NCBI RefSeq assembly: GCF_002925845.1
Contig: NZ_PDNI01000074.1
Span: forward strand, 1 to 64,000
Direction of reading: 5' to 3'
Length of the DNA: 64,000 nt
From: Roseovarius nitratireducens
GTDB taxonomy: Bacteria > Pseudomonadota > Alphaproteobacteria > Rhodobacterales > Rhodobacteraceae
Below the pieces are notes generated by a model that ran no database searches, was not told the origin of the DNA, and was given only the letters and a program-made list of their open reading frames with translations. Below, piece after piece: positions 38,085 to 47,799 of this stretch (within the stretch, counting starts at the first letter, position 1; every line of letters starts with the position of its first letter). The position numbers were made by a program, and so were the translations under genes.

Positions 38085-39121
38085 CCGGGGCGCTTCGCGC
38101 GATACTTCTCATGCTGGCGCTGTCGTCGGCCGGTCCGGCCACGGCGGCGGATATCCGCCACGAGGTCGCCGATTTTTCCGACCTGCCGCGATGGCCCAAT
38201 GACGATCACGCCGCCGCGCTGTCGGTGTTTCTCGAGACATGCCCCGACATGACGGGGGCGGATTGGCAGGCGCTCTGCGCGCTGGCGCAGACGGGACCAG
38301 AACCGCGCACCTTCTTCGAGCTGTTCTTCCGTCCCGTCCTCATCAGCGATGGCAGGTCGGCATTGTTCACCGGCTATTTCGAGCCCGAGCTCTCCGGCTC
38401 CCTTCGTCCTGACGCGCGCTATCGCCATCCCGTCTACCGGATGCCACCAGAGGCGCGGGACGCGAGCGTCTGGCTCTCGCGCCGCGAGATTCTCTCCAGC
38501 AACGTGATGGCAGGGCGGGGCCTCGAGATCGCCTGGGTGGATGACCCGGTGGAGCTGTTCTTTCTCCAGATCCAGGGATCGGGACGCATTCGCCTGCCCG
38601 ACGGACGCGTGATCCGGGTGGGATATGCGGGGTCGAACGGCCATCCTTACCGCTCCATCGGGGTCGAGCTCGTGCAGCGGGGTATCTACAAGGCCCACCA
38701 GGTATCGGCGCAAGTCATCAAGAACTGGGTGCGGCGCAATTCCGTCGCCGGCAAGGAGCTGCTTTTTCACAACCCCTCCTACGTGTTCTTTCGCCGGATC
38801 GACGAAGTGCCGCCCGAGCGCGGCCCCTTGGGCGCGATGAATCGCTCGGTGACACCGGGGCGCACGATCGCGATCGATCCGGGCCATGTGCCCCTGGGCG
38901 CGCCGGTCTGGATCGAAAAGGATGGGCGCGACCCAATGCACCGCCTGATGATCGCGCAGGATACGGGCTCGGCCATCAACGGGCCGCAACGCGCGGACAT
39001 CTTCTTCGGTACCGGCGACGCGGCGGGCCGACGGGCCGGAAAGCTGCGCGATGGCGGGCGGATGCTGGTGCTCATGCCGATCCAGCGGGCCTATGCCATG
39101 CTCACGGACCCGTTCCAATGA
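38081..39121 (+). CDS. mltA: Membrane-bound lytic murein transglycosylase A
   Basis: A 346-residue peptidoglycan lytic enzyme. Signal peptide about 1-22 (ending TAA). The MltA domain includes FTGYFEPELSGS and FFLQIQGSGRIRLPDGR; the C-terminal 3D domain has AIDPGHVPLGAP and the aspartates of IAQDTGSAINGPQRADIFFG. No lipobox is evident. Translationally coupled with timA and smr by 4-base overlaps. Confidence 0.95.
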   Translation: MTGALRAILLMLALSSAGPATAADIRHEVADFSDLPRWPNDDHAAALSVFLETCPDMTGADWQALCALAQTGPEPRTFFELFFRPVLISDGRSALFTGYFEPELSGSLRPDARYRHPVYRMPPEARDASVWLSRREILSSNVMAGRGLEIAWVDDPVELFFLQIQGSGRIRLPDGRVIRVGYAGSNGHPYRSIGVELVQRGIYKAHQVSAQVIKNWVRRNSVAGKELLFHNPSYVFFRRIDEVPPERGPLGAMNRSVTPGRTIAIDPGHVPLGAPVWIEKDGRDPMHRLMIAQDTGSAINGPQRADIFFGTGDAAGRRAGKLRDGGRMLVLMPIQRAYAMLTDPFQ

Positions 39122-39714
39122 CCCGCAAGCGTCAATTGCGTCCCGACGAGATGGCGCTCTGGCAAGAGGTCGCGCGCCGTACCGAGCCGCTCGGCCGAAG
39201 GCGCAAGCAGACGACGATGACGCCCGCCAACTCGCCGAAGACGGCTAACCCGCCTCCCGAGGAGAGCCTCTCCCTCCCTCTATTCCGCCTGGGCGCGGCG
39301 GCGCAGGGCGACGACTCGCGTCACGATGTTCTGCCGGGTATCGCCGAGAGGATTGCCTCGGCGCCCGTGGCGATGGATCGCAAGTCTTTCCAACGGCTCA
39401 AGCGGGGCAAGCTCAGCCCCGAGGCCAAGCTCGACCTGCACGGCATGACCCTCGATCAGGCGCATGGCGCGCTCGTCGGCTTCATGCTGCGCGCGCATGG
39501 CGCGGGCAAGCGGCTGGTGCTCGTCGTTACCGGCAAGGGCAAGGATCGCGATAGTGGCGGGCCGATCCCGGTGCGCCACGGCGTGCTGCGCCATAACGTG
39601 CCGCAATGGCTGCGCCTTCCGCCGCTCGGGCCGCTGGTGTTGCAGGTGACCGAGGCGCATATCCGCCACGGTGGGGGCGGGGCCTATTACGTCTATCTAC
39701 GGCGTCGGCGCTAG
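39118..39714 (+). CDS. Smr-domain protein
   Basis: A 198-residue protein. The N-terminal half is charged and disordered-looking; the C-terminal Smr (MutS2-related) domain, from about 95, carries LDLHGMTLDQAHGAL and the TGKGKD...GxLR-like stretch ending HGGGGAYYVYLRR. Smr domains are nucleases or nucleic-acid-binding. Third gene of timA-mltA-smr; tail overlaps the convergent MFS gene by 18 bases. Confidence 0.92.
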   Translation: MTRKRQLRPDEMALWQEVARRTEPLGRRRKQTTMTPANSPKTANPPPEESLSLPLFRLGAAAQGDDSRHDVLPGIAERIASAPVAMDRKSFQRLKRGKLSPEAKLDLHGMTLDQAHGALVGFMLRAHGAGKRLVLVVTGKGKDRDSGGPIPVRHGVLRHNVPQWLRLPPLGPLVLQVTEAHIRHGGGGAYYVYLRRRR

Positions 39715-40920
39715 CGCCGGTCGCGCGCGGGCCACGCCGATCATCATCATCACCGTGGTAAAGGCGAAATAGCCGGCGATGACGACGAACTGCGCTTCGA
39801 TCCCGATCCCGAGGTCGATCGCCAGCCCGGTTATACCCGGTCCAAGCGCGGTGCCGAACACCATAATCGCCGCTGCCATCGCCTTGATCCGTCCCATATT
39901 GGCGCTGCCGTAGAATTCCGCCCAGAACGCGTTGGGCACGATGCTATTGGCCCCCGTGGTCAGCGCCAGCATGACAAACCCTGCCAGAAGCACGAGCGGC
40001 CCCTCAGAAACCGAGAACAACAGGAACGCGGCGATCATCGGGATCTGGATGAACGGCAGCACCCGCGCCGTGCCCAGCCGGTCGAGGGCGAGGCCCGACA
40101 GCATCATCGCACCGACCGCGACCGCCGTATAAACAGGAAACATCGCGACCAGTTCCACATGCGAGACCTGCTTGACCTCGGCGATATGCACCTGGTGAAA
40201 GAAGAACGCCGTGTTGAAGGCCGAGGGCCCAAGCAGCGCTGGGACCATGAACCAGAACAGGAAGTGCCCCAGCGCCTGCCCCCGCGTCCAGTGCCGCCCG
40301 TCCATCCCGAGCGACTGGCTGGTCTGCGCCCAGCTTTGCGGTGTGCGTTCGCGCCGCAGCAATAGCAGCAGGAACGGGACGCCAAGGATCGCGATCGCCG
40401 CCGCCACGATCCAAAGGCTGCGCCAGTCATGCGCGATGAGCAGCGACGCGAATGTCAGCGGCAGGATCGCCTCGCCGAGCGCGTTGCCCAGCGTCGCCAC
40501 CGACAGCGCCTTGCCCCGGCTGGCCACGAACCAGCGCGCCATCGCCACCACGGCGAGGTGGCTCATCATCCCCTGCCCGGTAAAGCGCAGCGCGAACACG
40601 ATCACCGGCAAAAGCCACCACACCGGGTTAAGTGCCATCGCGAGACAGGCGAGCATCATCGCGACAAGCACTATGGGCGCAAGAACGCGCACGCGAAACA
40701 GGTCCGTCAGCCCCCCGGCCCAGACCATCGCCAGCGCCGAGGCGGTAGTGCCGAGGCTATAGATACCGCCCCACTGCCCGTGGCTGAGATCGAACACGCC
40801 CCTGATTTCTCCGGCAAAAACCGAGATGAAATAGGTTTGACCAAAGCTCGACAGAAAGGTGAGCAGCACCCCCGCCGTGAGCCACGGCGCGTTGTCGCGG
40901 AGAAATGCGAGAATCGGCAT
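39697..40920 (-). CDS. Major facilitator superfamily transporter
   Basis: A 407-residue membrane protein with about twelve hydrophobic segments. The loop 2-3 motif is present in weak form (GGLTDLFRVRVLAP) and a second-half version is LDRLGTARVLPF. Substrate cannot be deduced. ATG 40920 begins MPILAFLRDNAPWLTAG; no strong ribosome site. Divergent from the stress-protein gene, 154 bases apart. Confidence 0.88.
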   Translation of the reverse strand: MPILAFLRDNAPWLTAGVLLTFLSSFGQTYFISVFAGEIRGVFDLSHGQWGGIYSLGTTASALAMVWAGGLTDLFRVRVLAPIVLVAMMLACLAMALNPVWWLLPVIVFALRFTGQGMMSHLAVVAMARWFVASRGKALSVATLGNALGEAILPLTFASLLIAHDWRSLWIVAAAIAILGVPFLLLLLRRERTPQSWAQTSQSLGMDGRHWTRGQALGHFLFWFMVPALLGPSAFNTAFFFHQVHIAEVKQVSHVELVAMFPVYTAVAVGAMMLSGLALDRLGTARVLPFIQIPMIAAFLLFSVSEGPLVLLAGFVMLALTTGANSIVPNAFWAEFYGSANMGRIKAMAAAIMVFGTALGPGITGLAIDLGIGIEAQFVVIAGYFAFTTVMMMIGVARARPALAPTP

Positions 40921-41074
40921 GAGGTTTCGTCGCGCGAAATTCCGGGGAAGGAAAGTGGAAACTGCCGCTGATCCGCCGCTGCAGGTCGCCACTGCCCGTG
41001 ATGAGTCGCAACAGGGGCGCGGGACACGGACGAATCTGATAGCGTCCCGCCACAGCGCAAATTCCGGAGGCCCC

Positions 41075-41488
41075 ATGCCCCGCCAGACCCGCCTTATTCT
41101 ATGCCCCGTCAACCTGCGTCACGTGAAGGTTGAGTACAACGCCTATAGCGAGGCCGTGGAAATGGCGCAGCGGCGCGGGGCCAAGCTCATCGTGGCCACC
41201 GTCGCGCCCGAGATCGAGCGCAACATGAACATCTATAATTCAGACGTTTACTGGGGTGAGGAGCTCAAGAAATTCGTGGCTGCCCATCCCGCTGAAGGCG
41301 TCGATGTCGAATTGATCGTGCGCAAGGGCGCGGTGCACCGCCAGATCGTCAAACTCGCCGACGAGCGCAAGGTCGATCTGATCGTGATGGAATCCGCCAA
41401 CCCCAAGGTGCAGGACTACCTGCTCGGGACCACGGCGAGCCACGTCGTGACGCATGCCGAATGCTCGGTCTACGTGGTGCGCAGCTAA
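41075..41488 (+). CDS. Universal stress protein (UspA family)
   Basis: A 137-residue single Usp domain with an adenine-nucleotide-binding-like C-terminal motif LLGTTASHVVTHAECSVYVVR, which keeps the G-x-T/S plus H-A-x-C-S-V-Y-V pattern. Preceded by CCGGAGG. Small stand-alone Usp proteins respond to stress; targets are unknown. Stop overlaps the convergent ytoQ. Confidence 0.92.
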   Translation: MPRQTRLILCPVNLRHVKVEYNAYSEAVEMAQRRGAKLIVATVAPEIERNMNIYNSDVYWGEELKKFVAAHPAEGVDVELIVRKGAVHRQIVKLADERKVDLIVMESANPKVQDYLLGTTASHVVTHAECSVYVVRS

Positions 41489-41931
41489 CCGCGCAGCGTG
41501 CCGTCCAGAACGTATCTCAGGATATCGACGACCTGCTCTGGCTCCCGCGCCACGGCGAGCGCGGCGGCGTCCACCTCCTTGAGCGCGTGGTCGTGCTCGG
41601 GCGGTTGCAGCACGATCAGCGACTTGCCAAGCGCCGCGGCATAGCCCGCGTCAAAGGCGGCGTTCCACTGCTTGTACTTGTCGCCGAAGCGGACCACCAC
41701 GATATCGGCCTCCGCGATCCCCTTGCGCGTGCGGATGGCGTTGACCATCGCGCCCTTGTGATCGTGCCAGTACTTGTCCGCCTCGTCCCCGAGGATCGCG
41801 ACCCCGCAATCGTCGCTCGCCGCATGATCTGTCACCGGGCTCGAAAACTCGACATCGAGCTCCTTGGCCCCGGCGATGATCCGGTCGCGCCAGTCGGTGT
41901 GGATCTCGCCCGAAAGATAGATTCTCAGCAT
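41485..41931 (-). CDS. ytoQ: YtoQ-family protein
   Basis: A 148-residue protein beginning MLRIYLSGEIHTDWRD, the YtoQ family start, with ADIVVVRFGDKYKQWNAAFDAGYAAALGK, resembling nucleoside 2-deoxyribosyltransferase-like folds. Biochemical function is unknown. Lies 15 bases downstream of pheT in the same direction and is probably co-transcribed with it. Confidence 0.88.
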   Translation of the reverse strand: MLRIYLSGEIHTDWRDRIIAGAKELDVEFSSPVTDHAASDDCGVAILGDEADKYWHDHKGAMVNAIRTRKGIAEADIVVVRFGDKYKQWNAAFDAGYAAALGKSLIVLQPPEHDHALKEVDAAALAVAREPEQVVDILRYVLDGTLRG

Positions 41932-41946
41932 CTGTTCCTCCCCTTG

Positions 41947-44346
41947 TCAGCCGCGTAGCACGCCGCCCGTGGCTTTCTGCACCTTCTCGACGATCCGGGC
42001 CGAAACCGCTTCGATCTCGGCCTCGGTGAGCGTCTTCTCACGCGGCTGCATCCGTACCGTCACGGCGAGCGATTTCTTGCCTTCGCCCAGGCTGCCGCCG
42101 ATGAATTCGTCAAAAACACGCACACGCTCGATGAGCGCCTTGTCTGCGCCTGTTGCGGCATTGACCAGCGTCGCCGCCTCGATCCCGGCGTCCACCACGA
42201 AGGCGAAGTCGCGTTCGACGGCCTGAAGATCGCTGACCCCAAGCGCACCGCGTGAGGCTGATGTGTTGCGCGGCAGCGGGATTTCTTGCGGGTAGAGCGT
42301 GTAGGCGACGACTGGCCCCTTCACGTCTAGCGCGCGCAGAACGCGCGGGTGCAACTCGCCGAACACGCCCAGCACCTTTTTAGGCCCGAGGCAGATCATG
42401 CCGTGCCGCCCCGGGTGCCACCAGTCGCCCGCCCCGCGCAGGATCTGCACCTTGGCCGGTGCGCCCATGCCCGCGAGGATCGCTTCGGCATCGGCCTTGG
42501 CGTCGTAGAGGTCGGCGGCGCGCGCGCCGCCATGTACGTCCTTGGGACTGGTCTGGCCCACGAGGATTCCGCTCACCAGCAGGCCCTGTTCGTCCGGCTC
42601 GCCGCCATGAAAGACGTGTCCCACCTCGAACAGTGCCATGTCCATGATCCCGCGCGCCTGGTTGCGCGCCGCCGCCTGCAACAGGCCGGGCAGCAATGCC
42701 GGGCGCAAATGGCTCATCTCGGAACTGATCGGGTTGGCGAGCCGGCTGGCGTCATCACCCCCGCCGAAGAGCGCCGCTGCCTCACGGTCGATGAAGCTGT
42801 AGGTAACGCATTCGTTGTAACCGAGCGCCGCCGCGCTGCGCCGCGCGATCTGTGTACGCTTCTGCATCGGGCTGAGGATCGGCTTGGGCACGCCCGGCTG
42901 CACCCGGGCCATCGGTCGTCCCTCGAGCCGCGTGAGCGACGCGATCCGTGCCACCTCCTCGACGAGGTCCACCTCGCCCATAATGTCGGGCCGCCAGCTC
43001 GGCACATGCGCCATGCTGCCTTCGAGCCGAAAGCCGAGCGCCGTCAGGGTTTGGCGTTGATCACTTTCGGGGATCTCCATGCCGACGAGCGAGCGCACCC
43101 GCGCGGGATCGAGCCGGTAGGCGCGGGCCGTGTCTGGCACCTTTCCAGCCACCACCCTGTTGGAAGGGGTGCCACCGCACAGATCGAGGATCATCTGGGT
43201 TGCGAGATCCAGTCCCTCCATGTTGAAGGCCGGGTCGATGCCGCGCTCGTTGCGATAGCGCGCGTCGGAATTGATCCGCAGCGCGCGGCCGGTCATCGCG
43301 ATCTGGATATGGTCCCAAACCGCTGCCTCGAGAAACACATTGACCGTCTCGCCCGTGCAACCGGTCGCCAGCCCGCCCATGATACCGCCGATGCTCTCGA
43401 TGCCGGTGTCGTCCGAGATCACCACCTGGCCAGGGCCAAAGGTATACTCCTTCTCGTCGAGGCCGGTCAGCGTTTCGCCACCCTTGGTGCGATGCACCCG
43501 CAGATTGCCCGCCATCTTGTCCGCATCAAAGACGTGGAGCGGGCGGTTGCGGTCATAGGTAAAGAAATTGGTGATATCGACCAGCGCCGAGATGGGCCGC
43601 AGCCCGATGGCGCGCAGACGGTCCTGAAGCCAGGCGGGCGAGGGCCGGTTCTGCACCCCTCGGATGAGACGCCCGGCAAAGACGTGACAGCCACCCTCGG
43701 CCGTGTCCTCGTCGATGGTGATGCCGATGGGGCAGGTGAACTGCCCCTCGATATCCGCCGTCGCGGCGGGCCGCAGCGTGCCAAGACCCCGCGCCGCCAG
43801 ATCGCGCGCAATCCCCCGCACGCCGAGCGCGTCGGGCCGGTTCGGCGTGATGGCGATCTCGATCACCGGGTCCACCTTGGCCGGGTCGTTTGCCGCCAGC
43901 CAGTCGGTAAAGCGCTCGCCTATCTCGCCCGAGGGCAGTTCGATAATGCCTTCATGCTCGTCCGAGAGCTCCATCTCGCGCTCCGAGCACATCATGCCGT
44001 GGCTCTCGATGCCGCGGATCTTGCCCACGCCGATGGTGGTGTCGATGCCCGGCACGTAGACGCCGGGACTGGCGATGACCACGGTAATGCCCTCGCGCGC
44101 GTTGGGCGCACCACAGATGATCTGCGTCTCGCCTGCAGCGGTCGCCACCTGGCAGACCCGTAGCTTGTCTGCATCGGGATGCTTCTCGGCGCTGATCACC
44201 TTGCCGATGGTGAAATCGCGCAGCCGTGCTGCCGGGTCGCTCACGCTTTCCACCTCGAGGCCGAGATCGGTCAGCGTCTCGACGATCTCGTCCACGGTCG
44301 CCGTGGTGTCGAGGTGATCTTTTAGCCAGGACAGTGTGAATTTCAT
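41947..44346 (-). CDS. pheT: Phenylalanyl-tRNA synthetase beta subunit
   Basis: A 799-residue subunit. N-terminal tRNA-binding domain (about 40-150, GKVISAEKHPDADKL to the GVxxxGMMCSE-like GIESHGMMCSE), B3/B4 editing region (about 215-385), B5, the catalytic-like core with EVARIASLTRLEG, and a C-terminal anticodon-binding domain ending KATGGVLRG. Length is standard. ATG 44346. The alpha-subunit gene pheS, normally adjacent, is not found anywhere in this window. Confidence 0.97.
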   Translation of the reverse strand: MKFTLSWLKDHLDTTATVDEIVETLTDLGLEVESVSDPAARLRDFTIGKVISAEKHPDADKLRVCQVATAAGETQIICGAPNAREGITVVIASPGVYVPGIDTTIGVGKIRGIESHGMMCSEREMELSDEHEGIIELPSGEIGERFTDWLAANDPAKVDPVIEIAITPNRPDALGVRGIARDLAARGLGTLRPAATADIEGQFTCPIGITIDEDTAEGGCHVFAGRLIRGVQNRPSPAWLQDRLRAIGLRPISALVDITNFFTYDRNRPLHVFDADKMAGNLRVHRTKGGETLTGLDEKEYTFGPGQVVISDDTGIESIGGIMGGLATGCTGETVNVFLEAAVWDHIQIAMTGRALRINSDARYRNERGIDPAFNMEGLDLATQMILDLCGGTPSNRVVAGKVPDTARAYRLDPARVRSLVGMEIPESDQRQTLTALGFRLEGSMAHVPSWRPDIMGEVDLVEEVARIASLTRLEGRPMARVQPGVPKPILSPMQKRTQIARRSAAALGYNECVTYSFIDREAAALFGGGDDASRLANPISSEMSHLRPALLPGLLQAAARNQARGIMDMALFEVGHVFHGGEPDEQGLLVSGILVGQTSPKDVHGGARAADLYDAKADAEAILAGMGAPAKVQILRGAGDWWHPGRHGMICLGPKKVLGVFGELHPRVLRALDVKGPVVAYTLYPQEIPLPRNTSASRGALGVSDLQAVERDFAFVVDAGIEAATLVNAATGADKALIERVRVFDEFIGGSLGEGKKSLAVTVRMQPREKTLTEAEIEAVSARIVEKVQKATGGVLRG

Positions 44347-44403
44347 GGATCTTTCCGCCTGCAATGCCGGGTTACTCCGCGCTTTAGCGGATATGGCGGG
44401 CAT

Positions 44404-44433
44404 GGAAAACCCCGCTTCGCGGCGGGGCTTTCC
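44404..44433 (-). terminator. Terminator between the desulfhydrase-like gene and pheT
   Basis: Read on the minus strand, a CCCCGC/GCGGGG core stem with A/T-rich outer pairs (GGAAA with TTTCC, one mismatch) and a T-run. It should end the 44457-45473 transcript before pheT. Strength is good in this direction. Confidence 0.75.
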
Positions 44434-44456
44434 TCTTGCGTCGGTGGTGGGCGGGT

Positions 44457-45473
44457 TCAGCTTGTCCAGCGCCCCGAGAAGTCAAAGGCGTTGTCGTATC
44501 CGAAGAGCGCGACCGCGCCCCCGGTATGCAGGAACACCACGCGCTCGCCCTTCTTGAAATGACCTTTGCGGATCAGGTCGATGAAGCCCGCCGCGCCCTT
44601 GGCCGAATAGACCGGGTCGAGCAGGATCGCCTCGAGTTCCGCGAACATGCGGATCGCCTCGATACCGCTTTCGGTGGGGATGCCATAGCCTTCGCCCACG
44701 TAATCGGTATTGGCGACCACGTCCTCGCGATTGACCACGCCCGGACAGCCCAGCTTTTCCGCCGTCGCACACGCGAGGTTATAGACGTTCTCCTCCTGCT
44801 TGGGCTTGGGCGCGCGCACCCCGATGCCAAGGAGCGGGATTTGCGCGTTCATCGCCTTCAGTCCCGTAATCAGCCCCGCCTGCGTACCGGCGCTGCCGGT
44901 GGCGTGAACGATGTGATCGACCCTGAGGCCCCGGTCATTGAACTGCCCCAGCATCTCGAACGCGCAGTTGACATAGCCGAGCGCGCCGGTGGGGTTCGAC
45001 CCGCCGCCGGGGATAGTATAAACCGTCCGCCCTTCGGCGCGGAAACGCTCGGCCACCTTCTCCATCTCGGCATTCATGTCGCCGCCGCCGGGTCGCTTCT
45101 CGGTCGTGGCACCGTGCAGATGATCGAGCAGGACATTGCCGTTGTTATTGTAGTTGGCGTTGTTCGAGCCGGTCCGGTCCTCCAGCAGGATATGGCAATC
45201 CATTCCCATCTTGGCGGCGAAGGCGGCGGTCTGGCGGGCATGGTTGGATTGCGTGGCACCCTGGGTCATCACCATGTCGGCGCCCTGCGCCTCGGCCTCG
45301 GCCATCAGGAACTCGAGCTTGCGGGTCTTGTTGCCCCCGGTGCTGAGACCCGTGCAATCGTCGCGCTTGATCCAGATTTCCGGGCCGCTCAGCTCGGCGC
45401 TCAGCCGGTCGAGCCGTTCGAGCGGCGTGGGCAGGTGCGCGAGAAAGTGGCGGGGAAAGCGGGCGAGATGCAT
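44457..45473 (-). CDS. cuyA: Probable L-cysteate sulfo-lyase (D-cysteine desulfhydrase/ACC deaminase family)
   Basis: A 338-residue fold-type II PLP enzyme. The PLP lysine is Lys49 ([11 protein letters not shown]), followed by [15 protein letters not shown] and [18 protein letters not shown]. By my recollection this matches the L-cysteate sulfo-lyase CuyA of roseobacters, which releases sulfite, ammonia and pyruvate, more than ACC deaminase. The next-best call is D-cysteine desulfhydrase. A divergent LysR regulator upstream fits an inducible catabolic gene. Start ATG 45473. Confidence 0.72.
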   Translation of the reverse strand: MHLARFPRHFLAHLPTPLERLDRLSAELSGPEIWIKRDDCTGLSTGGNKTRKLEFLMAEAEAQGADMVMTQGATQSNHARQTAAFAAKMGMDCHILLEDRTGSNNANYNNNGNVLLDHLHGATTEKRPGGGDMNAEMEKVAERFRAEGRTVYTIPGGGSNPTGALGYVNCAFEMLGQFNDRGLRVDHIVHATGSAGTQAGLITGLKAMNAQIPLLGIGVRAPKPKQEENVYNLACATAEKLGCPGVVNREDVVANTDYVGEGYGIPTESGIEAIRMFAELEAILLDPVYSAKGAAGFIDLIRKGHFKKGERVVFLHTGGAVALFGYDNAFDFSGRWTS

Positions 45474-45487
45474 GGCGGCCTCCAGGT

Positions 45488-45575
45488 AATATGCGTTTGA
45501 GGGATATTATGGCGTGACATTTTGCTCGTCCAATGCCAATCCTGCCAAGGATTATGCGAGATATGCAATATGCGT
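45488..45575. promoter_or_regulatory. Possible operator repeats in the divergent gap
   Basis: The 96-base gap between the sulfo-lyase and LysR genes contains AATATGCGT at 45488-45496 and again at 45567-45575 (the second overlaps the LysR start). A LysR regulator could bind such repeats. No good T-N11-A box is clear. Confidence 0.25.
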
Positions 45576-46460
45576 CTGGAGTGGCTTGATGATATCCTCG
45601 CCGTGGCCGATGCCGGATCACTGGCGCGCGCCGCCGAGTTGCGCCATGTCAGCCAGCCGGCGCTCACCCGACGGCTGCGTGTAATAGAGGCTGCGCTCGG
45701 CGTGCCGTTGTTCGAACGCCGGCACAAGCCGCTGACGCTCCTGCCCGAGATCGTGCCCCACCTGCCTGCGATGCGCAGCCTCGCGGCGCAACTGCGACAG
45801 TTGCGCGACGGGTTGGCACAGAGCGGCGGCGCGCGGGGCCTGACGCTGGCTTGCCAGCACGCGATCACCACCACCCATTCCCCGGCCATCGTCGCCGCGC
45901 TGACCGAGGGACAGGCGCGGCCCGTGCGCGTGCGCTCGGAGAACCGCGAGGATTGCCTGCTGCGGCTCCTCGCCGCCGAGGCCGATCTTGCCGTGGTCTA
46001 CGACGTGCCCCAGATCGCGCCGCTCGCCCTCGGCGGCGCGTTCGAGCGCGTGTCGCTCGGCCCCGAGCGGCTCATCCCGGTGGCTGCACCCGGCCTGCTT
46101 ACCGGCAGTGACCTTCCCTATATCGGCTATCCCGGCGATGTCTTTCTCGGGCAGGTGATGGACCGGGCGCTTCTGCCGCGGATAGGGCCGGACCGACGGT
46201 TGCGCCGCTGCGCCGAGACGGCGCTCACGCTTGCCGCGCACGAATATGCTCGGCGGGGGATCGGGGTGGCGTGGCTGCCCGAATCCATGGCACGCGAAGA
46301 CCTGTTGGCGGGTCGGCTCGTGCATCTCGGTCGCGACGTTCCGGCGCTGGACATGGAGATATGGATGATCCGCCTGCCCGGCATCGAGGGCAGCGGCTGG
46401 GAGGACGACTGGCAGAGGCTGGCCGACACGCTCAGTCTTGCACCCACGGCACCGCTTTGA
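45570..46460 (+). CDS. LysR-family transcriptional regulator
   Basis: A 296-residue regulator. The N-terminal helix-turn-helix is [39 protein letters not shown]; the rest is a substrate-binding effector domain. Divergent from the probable cysteate sulfo-lyase, so it is the likely regulator of that gene, a CuyR-type role by inference. ATG 45570 has no strong ribosome site. Confidence 0.88.
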   Translation: MRLEWLDDILAVADAGSLARAAELRHVSQPALTRRLRVIEAALGVPLFERRHKPLTLLPEIVPHLPAMRSLAAQLRQLRDGLAQSGGARGLTLACQHAITTTHSPAIVAALTEGQARPVRVRSENREDCLLRLLAAEADLAVVYDVPQIAPLALGGAFERVSLGPERLIPVAAPGLLTGSDLPYIGYPGDVFLGQVMDRALLPRIGPDRRLRRCAETALTLAAHEYARRGIGVAWLPESMAREDLLAGRLVHLGRDVPALDMEIWMIRLPGIEGSGWEDDWQRLADTLSLAPTAPL

Positions 46461-46496
46461 TTTAAGCGTCGCGTTGCCCAGCCCGGAGGCCGCCCG

Positions 46497-47789
46497 ATGG
46501 TCGATATCGCCACCCGTGTCTACAACCACCGCTGGAAGATGGATCCCATCGTCCGCTCGCTCATCGATACCGATTTCTACAAGCTGCTGATGTGCCAGAC
46601 GGTGCGCCGGAACAGGCCCGACACGAACGTGACCTTCTCGCTTATCAACCGCACCACCTCGGTCCGGCTTGCCGATCTCGTGGACGAGGGCGAATTGCGC
46701 GAACAACTGGATCACATCCGCACCCTGTCGCTCTCGCGCGGTGAGAGCACGTGGATGCGAGGCAATACCTTCTATGGCAAACGCCAGATGTTCACACCCG
46801 AGTTCATGGACTGGTTCGAGGGGTTGCGTCTGCCGCCCTATCACCTCGAGCGGCGCGACGGTCAGTACGAACTCACCTTCGAGGGCAAGTGGCCCGAGGT
46901 CATGCTGTGGGAAATCCCCGCGCTCGCCGTGCTGATGGAGCTGCGCGTTCGTCCGGTGCTCAGCGACATGAAGAAATTCGAGCTTCAGGTGCTCTATGCC
47001 CGCGCCATGACCAAACTGTGGGAAAAGGTCGAACTCCTGCGCCCTCTCGAGGGCCTCCGCATCGCCGATTTTGGCACGCGGCGGCGGCATTCCTTTCTCT
47101 GGCAGGACTGGTGCGTGCAGGCCATGCGCGAGGGGCTTGGCGACGGCTTCGTCGGCACCTCGAACTGCTTGATCGCCAAGAATCGCGATCTTGAGGCGAT
47201 CGGCACCAACGCGCACGAATTGCCGATGGTTTATGCCGCGCTTGCAGAGACCGACGCCGAGCTTGCCCGCGCACCCTACAAGGTGCTCGCCGACTGGCAC
47301 GAGGAGCACGATGGCAACCTTCGCATCATCCTGCCCGACACGTTCGGCACCGAGGGATTCCTGCGGCACGCGCCTGATTGGCTCGCAGGCTGGACGGGTA
47401 TCCGTATCGATTCCGGCCAGCCCGAAGAGGCGGCAGAGGCCGCGATCGACTGGTGGAAAGCGCATGGCGAAGACCCCCGCGACAAGATGATCATCTTCTC
47501 CGACGGGCTGGACGTGGCACGCATTTCCGAACTTCACCAGCGTTTCGCGGGTCGGGTGCGCACATCTTTCGGCTGGGGCACGCTGCTTACCAACGATTTT
47601 CGGGGTCTCACCCGTGGCGACGCGCTCGCGCCCTTCTCGCTTGTCTGCAAGGCCGTTTCTGCCGAGGGGCACCCGACCGTGAAGCTATCGGACAATCCCC
47701 GCAAGGCGATGGGACCGCCGGACGAGATTGCCCGCTATCGCCGGGTCTTCGATGTCGGCGCGCAGACCGAGATCGACGTGGTCGTCTGA
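46497..47789 (+). CDS. pncB: Nicotinate phosphoribosyltransferase
   Basis: A 430-residue NAD-salvage enzyme joining nicotinate with PRPP. It starts near [12 protein letters not shown] and keeps the family blocks FGTRRRHSF and [10 protein letters not shown], the latter with the histidine that is autophosphorylated. Preceded by GGAGG. Its stop is six bases from the convergent flgI, and a palindrome spans both stops. Confidence 0.96.
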   Translation: MVDIATRVYNHRWKMDPIVRSLIDTDFYKLLMCQTVRRNRPDTNVTFSLINRTTSVRLADLVDEGELREQLDHIRTLSLSRGESTWMRGNTFYGKRQMFTPEFMDWFEGLRLPPYHLERRDGQYELTFEGKWPEVMLWEIPALAVLMELRVRPVLSDMKKFELQVLYARAMTKLWEKVELLRPLEGLRIADFGTRRRHSFLWQDWCVQAMREGLGDGFVGTSNCLIAKNRDLEAIGTNAHELPMVYAALAETDAELARAPYKVLADWHEEHDGNLRIILPDTFGTEGFLRHAPDWLAGWTGIRIDSGQPEEAAEAAIDWWKAHGEDPRDKMIIFSDGLDVARISELHQRFAGRVRTSFGWGTLLTNDFRGLTRGDALAPFSLVCKAVSAEGHPTVKLSDNPRKAMGPPDEIARYRRVFDVGAQTEIDVVV

Positions 47790-47799
47790 GCGCGCTCAG
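47786..47799. repeat. Palindrome over convergent stop codons
   Basis: CTGAGCGCGCTCAG is a perfect 14-bp palindrome containing the pncB TGA and the flgI TGA. It may form a short stem in both transcripts. Confidence 0.4.

Noticed and set aside
42349-44163. A 604-codon open frame antisense to pheT, and similar long antisense frames over rho (564-2003), mnmE/mnmG (1879-4113) and maeB (16117-17715)
   Set aside because: In GC-rich genes the opposite strand is often open by codon bias. These products are low-complexity, match no family, and the sense genes are certain.
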